NCBI GenBank assembly: GCA_025992705.1
Contig: DAJPGJ010000001.1
Span: 1,897,501 to 1,961,500, forward strand
Origin: Coriobacteriaceae bacterium
Lineage (GTDB): Bacteria > Actinomycetota > Coriobacteriia > Coriobacteriales > QAMH01
Length of the DNA stretch: 64,000 nucleotides
Reading direction: 5' to 3'
The first letter of the stretch is position 1. Every line of letters begins with the position of its first letter. Both the position numbers and the translations under genes were made by a program. Of the stretch, positions 1 to 7,800 are shown in pieces. The notes under the pieces are model-generated. The model was given only the letters and a program-made list of their open reading frames with translations. It made no database searches and was not told the origin of the DNA.

Positions 1-584
<584 letters not shown>

Positions 585-754
585 AAAGCAGGCGCGAGGC
601 CTGCATCAAGAACGGTATTTGATTCCGGTGGTTTGGCTATTCGCTCTCACGATAGCCTGTTTCCGGATGCGACCCCTCGGTAGAAAGAGAGGAGTCGTCT
701 TTAGAATTCTTTTAAGGATTTCCTCGGTATCTGACCGAGGCGGGTTCCTTCATG

Positions 755-772
755 TGATCATTCAAAGAACTC
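755..772 (-). promoter_or_regulatory. boxA-like antitermination element of the rRNA leader
   Basis: The minus strand reads GAGTTCTTTGAATGATCA, close to the Gram-positive rRNA boxA (TGTTCTTTGAAAACT). It sits between P2 and the 16S start, where NusB/NusE-dependent antitermination signals are expected. Confidence 0.55.
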
Positions 773-891
773 GTTGGCTTGTATCACTTTTCGTCTAAAC
801 AGTATCCGATTTTCAAGGTTCCGAGACGGGCTCTATCTGAGACCGTCCCTGCCGCTTTTAGGTTAAAACCTTACGAGCGGCGCGAAGAAGT

Positions 892-920
892 ACTTTACGC
901 TCCTTCGCATCTCGCGTCAA
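892..920 (-). promoter_or_regulatory. rRNA promoter P2
   Basis: On the minus strand TTGACG (915-920) and TAAAGT (892-897) are separated by 17 bp. It lies about 150 bp downstream of P1, so the operon appears to have tandem promoters, as is common for rRNA. Confidence 0.7.
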
Positions 921-1044
921 TAGCAAATTGAAACTTTTTCAAAATTTTTTGAAGAAGCGACTCTTCGCCATTGCTAAGAACCTGTCAATTGACCTGCTCT
1001 TATCCGCCTCGAACATGGTGCCCTTCGCTGCGGCGCGAGTTGGT

Positions 1045-1073
1045 ATATTACGCATCGCATTTGGGGGTGTCAA
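1045..1073 (-). promoter_or_regulatory. rRNA promoter P1
   Basis: On the minus strand TTGACA (1068-1073) is followed after exactly 17 bp by TAATAT (1045-1050). The pair points at the 16S gene and is a near-perfect sigma-70 type promoter. Confidence 0.8.
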
Positions 1074-1128
1074 GCATTAATTTGCAATTTCTCGAAAGTT
1101 TTTACGAGACGTCATGTGAGCGTGGCTT

Positions 1129-2454
1129 TTAGTATGGTTTGTAGTCCTTGCCAATAACGACGAGGAGATTGCCCTCGTAGCTGTAACGTGCATAGCTGCG
1201 CACCACGCGCCCCTGGCCCAAATCGGCCGCAAGCAGGCGCGCCGCTGCCTCGTCATCGGTGTCCTTGAACACGACGAAGGTCTCGTCATAGACGAACTGG
1301 TTGGCATTGCCCGTGCTGATCACCTTCCAGCCGAGCTTCTTGAGCTCGTTGGTGCAGTCGTTGGCGACGCCCGACACGCCCACGCCATTCCAAACCGCGA
1401 CGGTGCAGTTCTTGCGCGTGACCTTGTTGGTATCGACCTCCGAGGGAGTCGCGACAGGCGACATGCCACTCGAGACACGCGAGACCATCGTATTCCAGCT
1501 ATCGGTACTGCAAATACTGTATTGCACGCCGCCTATATCCTCCAACGTCGAAGGCATCGTCTCCTGGTAGCACGAAGTGTCGACGTTGATGCCATGCAGG
1601 GCACGAAAGGTCTGCGTCACCTCATCACTTGAGGCGTCTGTTGCAACGCATGCCGTGAAGCTGTCAACGCGCGCAGACATTTGCTCGGAGCTCGATCCAA
1701 AGAGCCTACGGCATATGGCGCCCACAAGCGCCTCCTTGCTCGCCGTTGCCACATCGACGGGCAAGGGAGCAAGCTGGCTTTCGAGCCTACTCAGGCCAGC
1801 GTCGTTTACCTCTATATAGTGGGCGATATCAACGTCCGCGAGCTTTTTGACAGCCGCGATGATTCCCTCCTCATGCGCATCGGCAAAAGCATCCTCTATC
1901 TTGCTATACCCCACGCCATCGATATAGACGCGCGTGTTGACGGGAATCCAGAGGAACGAGAGCGTGACGTTGTCGGGATCAACGCAGACAAGGGCGAGGT
2001 CGACGATGGCGCCACGGCCCTCCTCGGCAGATGAGGCATCCGTATGCACGAGGACATTCCAGAACAAGTCGGTTTTGGACTCAACGGGCGTGAGCTGCTG
2101 GGAGAAATCCTGCGTATCGAAGACGGGCTTGAGCGCATTGCGTGCCGCCTGCTGATAGACGAGCACACCCACCGTCGTCGCAAGCGCCAGCGCAATGACA
2201 GCGACGAACAAGACGGTAAAGAGCATCCTTCGCGTCTGGGATGGATCGCGCTTGCCGAAGCCCGTCGGGTGGATATAGGTGCCGCGTCCCTTCGCGGCGC
2301 GCGAAAGGGCCGCACGCTCCGATGCACGAGCTGCCCGGGATTGCGATTTGGACGAGAGGCGCGAACTCGCGAAAGGCGTGCCACCGGAAGACCTATGACG
2401 TCGTCCGCCGGCACCGTTTATATTGAGTCCACCTCTTTTGTGATGATATGGCAC
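1129..2454 (-). CDS. LCP-like membrane protein with LytR_C domain and degenerate active site
   Basis: A 441-residue protein. A basic, low-complexity cytoplasmic N-terminus (1-75) is followed by one membrane helix (about 77-100), a LytR-CpsA-Psr-like region (about 127-235) and a C-terminal LytR_C-type domain (about 349-437, with WNGVGVSGVA). LCP proteins attach glycopolymers to peptidoglycan using conserved Asp and Arg residues. Here the segment matching IPRDLR of the other LCP protein in this window (48686-50311) reads IPVNTR (170-175), and the GSDAR and RSDSIMV segments are also replaced. It may be a non-enzymatic paralogue; this is inference. The GTG start is chosen because GGAG lies 6 nt upstream. 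It follows murA by 19 bp, so the two are probably co-transcribed. Confidence 0.8.
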   Translation of the reverse strand: MPYHHKRGGLNINGAGGRRHRSSGGTPFASSRLSSKSQSRAARASERAALSRAAKGRGTYIHPTGFGKRDPSQTRRMLFTVLFVAVIALALATTVGVLVYQQAARNALKPVFDTQDFSQQLTPVESKTDLFWNVLVHTDASSAEEGRGAIVDLALVCVDPDNVTLSFLWIPVNTRVYIDGVGYSKIEDAFADAHEEGIIAAVKKLADVDIAHYIEVNDAGLSRLESQLAPLPVDVATASKEALVGAICRRLFGSSSEQMSARVDSFTACVATDASSDEVTQTFRALHGINVDTSCYQETMPSTLEDIGGVQYSICSTDSWNTMVSRVSSGMSPVATPSEVDTNKVTRKNCTVAVWNGVGVSGVANDCTNELKKLGWKVISTGNANQFVYDETFVVFKDTDDEAAARLLAADLGQGRVVRSYARYSYEGNLLVVIGKDYKPY

Positions 2455-2473
2455 TGCGCACTCCGACGAATCG

Positions 2474-3760
2474 CTAGAAACTCAGGTCTTGCGCCGGGAC
2501 ACGCTCGATATCGGCGCCGAGCGCCCGCAGTTTGCCGACGTAATCCTCATAGCCGCGATCGATATGGTGAATGCTGTCGACGAAGGTCGCACCATCGGCA
2601 ACGAGTCCCGCAATCACGAGCGCGGCGCCCGCGCGCAAGTCGGTCGAATTGACCGGTGCGCCGGAAAGGTGGCCCACGCCGTTCACAAGGGCGTGATGTC
2701 CGTCGATGCGGATATCGGCGCCCATGCGAGCAAGCTCTGCAGCGAACATGAAGCGGTTCTCGAAGAGGTTCTCGGTGATGATGGAATCCCCGTTTGCCAG
2801 CGCGCAGAGCACCATGAATTGAGCTTGCAGGTCGGTGGGGAATCCGGGAAATGGCAGGGTCTGGATATCGGCCGGTCGCAAATCATCCGAGCGCTCAGCC
2901 GTAATCTCGTCGTCGGTGATGAACAGGTCCACGCCCATCTGGTGGAGCTTTTTGAGCGCAAGTCCCAGATGGTCGGGACTAGCGCCCCTTACGGTAACGG
3001 GACCGCCAGTCGCAGCACCCGCCACGAGGAAGGTCCCCGCTTCGATACGATCGCCCACGGTCATATGCGAGGTAGGATGAAGCTCGGTAACGCCATGCAC
3101 CACGACGTCCGGAGTGCCCGCGTTTTCGATGTCCGCTCCCATCGAGATGAGGAAGTTGGCGAGATCCACGATTTCGGGTTCGCAGGCGGCGTTATGGATG
3201 ACCGTCGTGCCACGAGCGCAAACGGAAGCCATCATGAGGTTCTCCGTCGCGCCCACGCTCTGAAAGTCCAGGATGACCTCGGCGCCAATCAAGCCATTGG
3301 GCGTGCTCGCATGGAGGTATCCGTGATCGACATCGAACTGCACGCCGAGCGCCTCGAGACTCGCGATGTGCATGTCGAGTTTGCGCGAGCCAATCTGGCA
3401 TCCGCCTGGCATTGCCACGACAGCGCAACCGAACCGGGTAATGAGCGGGCCAAGAATCGAAATGGAAGCACGCATCTTGGCGACGAGCTCATAAGGGGTT
3501 CTATACGAGTTGAGATCGCGCGTGTCGATGAAAAGAGTATGGCTGTCCTCCCCGCGTCTGACGCGGGCGCCAATGGTCGACAGAACGTCACTCATAACGT
3601 CTACGTCCGAGATAAACGGCACGTTTCCGATGCACGTCTCACCAGACGCCATCACGCTTGCCGCCATAAGCTTGAGAACTGAGTTCTTGGCGCCACGAAC
3701 CTCTACCGTTCCCGAAATGGGCCGTTGGCCGTTGACGACGATCAACTCACGTGAATCCAT
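2474..3760 (-). CDS. murA: UDP-N-acetylglucosamine 1-carboxyvinyltransferase
   Basis: MurA transfers enolpyruvate from phosphoenolpyruvate to UDP-GlcNAc, the first committed step of peptidoglycan synthesis in the cytoplasm. The 428-residue length is normal. The substrate-binding GAKNS motif is at 23-27 and the catalytic, fosfomycin-target cysteine is present in MPGGCQIGSR (Cys121). The usual two-fold EPSP-synthase-like fold is covered end to end. The start is supported by GGGGAGAT directly upstream of the ATG. It leads a short operon with the LCP-like gene, both acting on the cell envelope. Confidence 0.96.
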   Translation of the reverse strand: MDSRELIVVNGQRPISGTVEVRGAKNSVLKLMAASVMASGETCIGNVPFISDVDVMSDVLSTIGARVRRGEDSHTLFIDTRDLNSYRTPYELVAKMRASISILGPLITRFGCAVVAMPGGCQIGSRKLDMHIASLEALGVQFDVDHGYLHASTPNGLIGAEVILDFQSVGATENLMMASVCARGTTVIHNAACEPEIVDLANFLISMGADIENAGTPDVVVHGVTELHPTSHMTVGDRIEAGTFLVAGAATGGPVTVRGASPDHLGLALKKLHQMGVDLFITDDEITAERSDDLRPADIQTLPFPGFPTDLQAQFMVLCALANGDSIITENLFENRFMFAAELARMGADIRIDGHHALVNGVGHLSGAPVNSTDLRAGAALVIAGLVADGATFVDSIHHIDRGYEDYVGKLRALGADIERVPAQDLSF

Positions 3761-3866
3761 ATCTCCCCTTCAATGCGCTTGCATGAGTTTAGCATCTTGC
3801 TCCTGGAGCTAATCTGTAGATGCTGTGATATCGCAAGCGGCGCCCGTGTGGAAGCGGGCAGAAGAA

Positions 3867-3893
3867 GGCCCGCCAGCTTGGGGCTGACGGGCC
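3867..3893 (-). terminator. hairpin terminator after mihF
   Basis: GGCCCGTCA...TGgCGGGCC forms a GC-rich stem on the minus strand, followed by a short T-rich TTCTT stretch. It lies just after the mihF stop and before the murA control region. The T tract is weak. Confidence 0.6.
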
Positions 3894-3920
3894 GTCACAT
3901 CCTTGCTTATTACGGCAGAA

Positions 3921-4229
3921 TTACTTGCCGAAACGCTCGATGAGCTTCTCCTTCTGAGCAGAACCCAGGCCGCCAACGCGACGGTTCTCGGCGATGCCGA
4001 TCTCCTCCATGGCCTTCTGGGCAGTCACCTTGCCAACGCTGGGCAGGGAGACGAGAATCTGAATGACCTTGGTCTTCTTGGTGATCTCGTCATCGCTGTT
4101 GAGGACCTTGCTGAGCGTGAGCTTGCCAGACTTGATATCCTCCTTGAGCTTCGCGCGCTTGGCGCGAGCTTCCTTGGCCTTCTCAAGTGCAGCAGCGCGC
4201 TGCTCATCAGTCATCTTGGGTAAAGGCAT
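3921..4229 (-). CDS. mihF: actinobacterial integration host factor (mIHF)
   Basis: A 102-residue basic nucleoid protein. The N-terminal helix is rich in Lys, Ala and Glu (MTDEQRAAALEKAKEARAK) and the C-terminal half holds the helix-turn-helix type segment LPSVGKVTAQKAMEEIGI followed by RRVGGLG, the pattern of mycobacterial and streptomycete mIHF. Such proteins bend DNA, are needed for phage integration and affect chromosome organisation. An open frame extends upstream into the tRNA, but the ATG at 4229 is chosen because CGAGGAGG lies 6 nt before it. Confidence 0.92.
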   Translation of the reverse strand: MPLPKMTDEQRAAALEKAKEARAKRAKLKEDIKSGKLTLSKVLNSDDEITKKTKVIQILVSLPSVGKVTAQKAMEEIGIAENRRVGGLGSAQKEKLIERFGK

Positions 4230-4377
4230 TTCCATCCTCCTCGAAATGGGATCTTGCATCGTGGGGGTACTATAGCACTTCTGAACGTCAAGGTCACGAA
4301 CATATTGCATTTCAGATAATTTCCATGACCTGCGGAAGGACGATTCGAGACCGGAAAAGGTAGTTGCGGGGGAGATC

Positions 4378-4454
4378 TGGCGCGCCATGAGGGATTCGAA
4401 CCCCCGACCGCCGGATTAGAAGTCCGATGCTCTATCCTGCTGAGCTAATGGCGC
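4378..4454 (-). tRNA. tRNA-Arg (UCU)
   Basis: The minus strand folds as a cloverleaf with acceptor GCGCCAT/ATGGCGC, a D-loop AGCTCAGCAGGATAGAGC, an anticodon loop CTTCTAA with anticodon TCT, and a T-loop GGTTCGAATCC. The discriminator is G and a 3' CCA is encoded at 4378-4380. Confidence 0.96.
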
Positions 4455-4501
4455 GCTGTGGCTCCACATTCTAGCGTAAATCACGCGAGGCAACCGACAG
4501 C

Positions 4502-4897
4502 TTAGGCGTCGAAGTTTTCCTCGTGCTTCTTGAGAATCTTCACGGCATTAAGAGTCTCGCGCAACGTCGCATCGATTTCGTCCTCGAGCTGCTTGAGACG
4601 CACGAGATCATCATGCACGGCAGCATCCACCATGCCATGGCTGCGCTTGAGGGAGCGGCGCAGGCGTGCATCGATGTCGATCAGGCGCTTCTTGATGCCC
4701 ACTAGGTCAAGCCCCATGCGGGCAAAATGCGCGGATGATCCCGCCTGTTTGCTTGTCTTATAGAGCTCGAGGATGAACTGGCTGATGGATTGCCCATGTG
4801 CAGTCGCGTCAGTGGCGATGGCATCCTTCGTCGAGGGCGGGCACGAGATATTGAGCCTGCCGGTATGGTACTCGGAGTCCTGCTTTCGCTTACGCAT
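4502..4897 (-). CDS. small ribbon-helix-helix-like protein with coiled-coil tail
   Basis: A 131-residue hydrophilic protein. Residues about 12-52 (GRLNISCPPSTKDAIATDA, then SQFILELYKTS) look like a ribbon-helix-helix or mobilisation-protein-type N-terminus. Residues about 70-125 are highly charged and likely helical or coiled coil. I do not recognise a family with certainty. It overlaps the 3' end of mog by 8 bp (ATGcgTAA), so it is probably translationally coupled to the molybdopterin genes. It could be a local regulator of that operon or a stray accessory gene; the sequence does not decide. Confidence 0.65.
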   Translation of the reverse strand: MRKRKQDSEYHTGRLNISCPPSTKDAIATDATAHGQSISQFILELYKTSKQAGSSAHFARMGLDLVGIKKRLIDIDARLRRSLKRSHGMVDAAVHDDLVRLKQLEDEIDATLRETLNAVKILKKHEENFDA

Positions 4898-5363
4898 GGC
4901 CCTCGCCCGCCATCATCGAGACCGCGTGATCGAACTGGTCGAAAACCCCTTCCCAGTTCTCCTCTGCAGCTTTCTTGGAGCCAGGCAGGTTAACGACGAG
5001 CACGCGCCCGCGCTGCGCGGCAATTGCGCGACTGAGCATGGCACGATGCGTCTTGGTCATGGAGTAGGCGCGCATCGCCTCGGCAATGCCGGGAACCTCG
5101 CGGTCGCACACCTTGCGCGTGGCTTCGGGCGTGACATCCGCGAGCGAAAGACCGCTGCCTCCGCAAGTCAAGACGACATCGGCGCCGGCATCGCAGCAGG
5201 CAACGATGGCGTCTGCGATCATGTCGACGTCGTCTTTCACGACAACGCGCGAAAGCGTCGTCCACCCTTGCTCGGCAATGAGCTCCTCGAGGCGCGCTCC
5301 TGCCGTATCCTCCTCGATACTGCGTGTGGATGAGCAGGTAACGATTCCGAATTTGATGTTCAT
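4890..5363 (-). CDS. mog: molybdopterin biosynthesis protein of the MoaB/Mog family
   Basis: A 157-residue protein with the MoCF-binding fold. The motif TCGGSGLSLADVTPEAT matches the conserved TGGTG...DVTPEA element that adenylylates molybdopterin before metal insertion, and the late motif LPGSKKAAEENW is also typical. The third position of the glycine motif is altered (TCGGSG for TGGTG). The start at 5363 is chosen because the conserved strand begins at MNIKFGIVTCSS and GGGACAGG lies upstream; the longer frame runs into moaC. It lies 14 bp after moaC in the mobB-moaA-moaC-mog operon. Confidence 0.88.
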   Translation of the reverse strand: MNIKFGIVTCSSTRSIEEDTAGARLEELIAEQGWTTLSRVVVKDDVDMIADAIVACCDAGADVVLTCGGSGLSLADVTPEATRKVCDREVPGIAEAMRAYSMTKTHRAMLSRAIAAQRGRVLVVNLPGSKKAAEENWEGVFDQFDHAVSMMAGEGHA

Positions 5364-5377
5364 GGCCTGTCCCGTCT

Positions 5378-5932
5378 CTAGTCTCGCGTCCACAACCCCG
5401 TGCGTCCACCCTCCTTGCGGACGAGATGCACGTCGCAAATCTCCATGCCGCGATCGACCGCCTTGCACATATCGTATACCGTAAGGAGCGCAATGCTCAC
5501 GCCGGTGAGAGCCTCCATCTCGATACCGGTCTTTCCGGTCACGCCCGTGGTCATGATCGCGTGAATACCTACTCGCCCGTCCTCGCGTTCGCCTGCCAAG
5601 ACGGGCTCAAGCTCACACTTTGACTTGGTGATGTTGAGTGGATGGCACATGGGGATAAGCGAACTCGTCTGCTTGCAGCCCATGATACCCGCCACGCGTG
5701 CGCAGGCGAGGACGTCGCCCTTCGCCGCCGTGCCGTCCGTAATCATCGCAAGAGTGTCCGAATGCATGAAAATCCAACCTTCGGCAATGGCCTGGCGCTC
5801 GGTATCGGCCTTCTGCGAGACATCGACCATGCGCACGACGCCCTTCTCGTCGACATGGCTGAGCTGCCCATCGCGTGCGAGGTCGTTCTCGGAATTGCCA
5901 GCCGCAAGGCCTCCTGGTCTGTCCTGCGTCAT
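5378..5932 (-). CDS. moaC: cyclic pyranopterin monophosphate synthase
   Basis: MoaC, together with MoaA, converts GTP to cyclic pyranopterin monophosphate, the first stage of molybdenum cofactor synthesis. The 184-residue protein has an N-terminal extension of about 20 residues and then the conserved LSHVDEKG and MVDVSQKADTERQA opening, the active-site MCHPL element, and the GKTGIEMEALTGVSIALLTVYDMCKA region in the standard order. AGGAGG lies 7 nt before the ATG, overlapping the end of moaA. Only 3 bp separate it from moaA, so translation is probably coupled. Confidence 0.96.
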   Translation of the reverse strand: MTQDRPGGLAAGNSENDLARDGQLSHVDEKGVVRMVDVSQKADTERQAIAEGWIFMHSDTLAMITDGTAAKGDVLACARVAGIMGCKQTSSLIPMCHPLNITKSKCELEPVLAGEREDGRVGIHAIMTTGVTGKTGIEMEALTGVSIALLTVYDMCKAVDRGMEICDVHLVRKEGGRTGLWTRD

Positions 5933-5935
5933 GTT

Positions 5936-6940
5936 CTAGCCTCCTATTTGGCTCATGCGTCGCTCGGTGCCACGCTCCTCGTGATGCTCGTCGGGCTTGA
6001 TGCCAATCGCCTCTTCGATCGCGTGATCGATGGCCTCGGAATCATCGGAGCGAATTGCCTCCATGACATCGATCTCGCGGTCACTGAACAGGCAGGGCCT
6101 AATCTTGCCATCCGCCGTGAGCCGCAGGCGATTGCACGAGCTGCAGAAATGGTTCGACATCGCGCTGATGAAGCCGACCGTTCCCTTCGCACCTGGGAGC
6201 CTGTAATAAATCGCAGGGCCGGCGCCCGAGGGAAGATCGTCATCAGTGACGGGCTCAAGCGGGCCAATACCAGCTGCGATGGCGCCTTCGTTGATGCGCT
6301 CGATGATCTCGCTCGCAGGAACGATGTCTTCTTCGGTCCAGCCAGCGCCTGTGCCACCCGAACTCTCCCCCACCGGCATGTACTCGATGAAGCGCACATG
6401 CAAGGGCCTGTCGAGCGAGAGCTTGGCAAAGCCGAAGAAGTCCTGGTCGAGACTGCGAACGGCGACGGCGTTTATCTTGACGGGATCAAAGCCGTTCTCG
6501 AGAGCCGCGTCGATGCCCGCAAACACGTCCTCGATCTTTCCGAGACGCGTCACGTAGGTGAACTGTGCGGGATCGAGCGTGTCGAGCGAGATGTTGACGC
6601 GCGTGAGACCGGCATCCTTCAAATCGGCCGCCATCTTGGGGAGCAATATGCCATTGGTCGTGAGCGAAATGTCCTCGATTCCCGGCGTAGCGGCGATCTC
6701 GCGTACGAGGTCAACCACGCCTTTGCGGATGAGCGGTTCGCCGCCCGTGAGACGCACCCTGCGAATACCCGCCTGCGCCGCGCGACGCGTGAAGTCGGCG
6801 ATCTCCTCGATGCGCAAGATGGACTCGTGCGATCTGAACGGCACACCCTCCTCGGGCATGCAGTATATGCAGCGCAAATTGCAGCGATCTGTCAGAGAGA
6901 TACGTAGGTAGTCAATCTTGCGCCCGTAATTGTCCTTCAT
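5936..6940 (-). CDS. moaA: GTP 3',8-cyclase (radical SAM)
   Basis: MoaA is a radical SAM enzyme that rearranges GTP to 3',8-cyclo-GTP. The 334-residue protein has the SAM-cluster motif CNLRCIYC (Cys20, 24, 27), the TGGEPLIRKG element, and the C-terminal second cluster as FCSSCNRLRLTADGKIRPCLFS, ending some 30 residues later without the usual terminal GG. GGGAG lies 4 nt before the start. It is the second gene of the operon, 32 bp after mobB. Confidence 0.97.
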   Translation of the reverse strand: MKDNYGRKIDYLRISLTDRCNLRCIYCMPEEGVPFRSHESILRIEEIADFTRRAAQAGIRRVRLTGGEPLIRKGVVDLVREIAATPGIEDISLTTNGILLPKMAADLKDAGLTRVNISLDTLDPAQFTYVTRLGKIEDVFAGIDAALENGFDPVKINAVAVRSLDQDFFGFAKLSLDRPLHVRFIEYMPVGESSGGTGAGWTEEDIVPASEIIERINEGAIAAGIGPLEPVTDDDLPSGAGPAIYYRLPGAKGTVGFISAMSNHFCSSCNRLRLTADGKIRPCLFSDREIDVMEAIRSDDSEAIDHAIEEAIGIKPDEHHEERGTERRMSQIGG

Positions 6941-6972
6941 GTGGCTCCCTCGAAGAAGTTCATTGCAGAATA

Positions 6973-7509
6973 CTACAGAGTGCTCGTATCGATACCGGCG
7001 AGCTCGAGGAAATAGCGCGCGACCGCTTCGAAGTCCTCAAGGCCGAAGACGGGCTTTCCCTCAGCGCGCACCTGATCGGCAAGGGCGACGTTATCGGTGA
7101 CGAGCGCAATGCGCTCCTCAGAGGCGAGTTTGGGGTCTGGATGCCCCGCAGCGTTGCGATAGACCTCGATGGCACCATCAGCCTCGGCGCGGAACCCCTC
7201 GACGATCACCAAGTCAACGTCATCGGCGATCTTGGCGACAAGCTCGTCACGCGATGGCTCGCCCTGCGGTGTGCTCACGAAGATCGCGTACTGATCCGAA
7301 GCGCTGAGAATGACGGGGTTGGCACCGGCCTGCGCGTACTTCCAGGAGTCCTTGCCCTCGACATCGACGCCGCCCGTCCTGTGACCATGATGCTTGATGA
7401 CGCCAACGCGGATGCCCATGCCCGTGAGCAACTCCACGACGCGCGTGGTGAACGTCGTCTTTCCGGAATTTGACCACCCGGTCATCGTTATGACAGGCAC
7501 TTCGCTCAT
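6973..7509 (-). CDS. mobB: molybdopterin-guanine dinucleotide biosynthesis adaptor protein
   Basis: MobB is a GTP-binding partner of MobA in attaching GMP to molybdopterin, giving the MGD form used by DMSO-reductase-family enzymes such as the one at 59744. The 178-residue protein begins with a Walker A motif, GWSNSGKTT, and continues through VGVIKHHGH and DVDLVIVEGFRAEA as in other MobB proteins. AAGGAG stands 5 nt before the ATG. It is first in the operon and diverges from the adhesin gene at 7801. No mobA is seen in the window. Confidence 0.94.
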   Translation of the reverse strand: MSEVPVITMTGWSNSGKTTFTTRVVELLTGMGIRVGVIKHHGHRTGGVDVEGKDSWKYAQAGANPVILSASDQYAIFVSTPQGEPSRDELVAKIADDVDLVIVEGFRAEADGAIEVYRNAAGHPDPKLASEERIALVTDNVALADQVRAEGKPVFGLEDFEAVARYFLELAGIDTSTL

Positions 7510-7800
7510 GGATTCTCCTTGCGTGACGCCCGACCATCATTGTGCTGAGCAAAGTATAGCGCAGCTCTCCGACAAAGCACGGAGCAGTTCGAGGCAGACA
7601 CTGTCGGTGGTGATGCGCACATGCTCGCTCCTGAACGGGGGAAGTCCGAAAACGCTCGCCTTTCTGTCCGAATTTGCTCCTGCTTTGGTCTGGGTTCGTT
7701 CAGATTGTCGGGGTGGTTCGCTCGGTAAGCAAAGGCATAGCATGGCGGCTCCAATCGAAGCGACCACCTGGACTATCGGGTGGAAAACGAAGGAGAGGCC
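7510..7800. other. divergent intergenic region between mobB and the adhesin
   Basis: This 291-bp stretch must hold promoters for both directions, but I find no convincing hexamer pair. It contains a 5-bp stem CTCCG...CGGAG (7567-7584) and, close to the adhesin start, CCACC...GGTGG (7764-7783), which may form a leader hairpin. A CAAAGG...ATGGCGG stretch at about 7728-7750 recalls parts of known riboswitches, but no full fold could be assembled. Confidence 0.4.

Larger units (their letters stand above)
585..1128 (-). other. rRNA operon leader and promoter region, no protein gene
   Basis: This 544-bp gap separates the 16S gene from the end of the LCP-like gene on the same strand. It carries two promoter-like hexamer pairs, a boxA-like antitermination element and a stem (CCTCGGTATC...GACCGAGG type, about 722-740) that may serve in processing. 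The AT-rich stretch near 930-955 lies between the two promoters. I see no coding sequence. Confidence 0.8.

Noticed and set aside
5642..6907. A long plus-strand frame across moaC and moaA
   Set aside because: Both genes on the minus strand have complete, family-specific motifs and ribosome sites, so the plus frame is a shadow.
7510..7570. A molybdenum-cofactor riboswitch before mobB
   Set aside because: The leader is short and lacks the expected long helices.
7690..7790. A possible c-di-GMP or other riboswitch before the adhesin
   Set aside because: Pieces such as CAAAGG and ATGGCGG are present, but no complete set of paired stems could be drawn, so I kept it only as an unexplained leader. 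A covariance-model search would decide.
7780..7800. A start for the adhesin 7 codons upstream
   Set aside because: The ATG at 7801 has AAGGAG at ideal distance, and the upstream codons encode this ribosome site.
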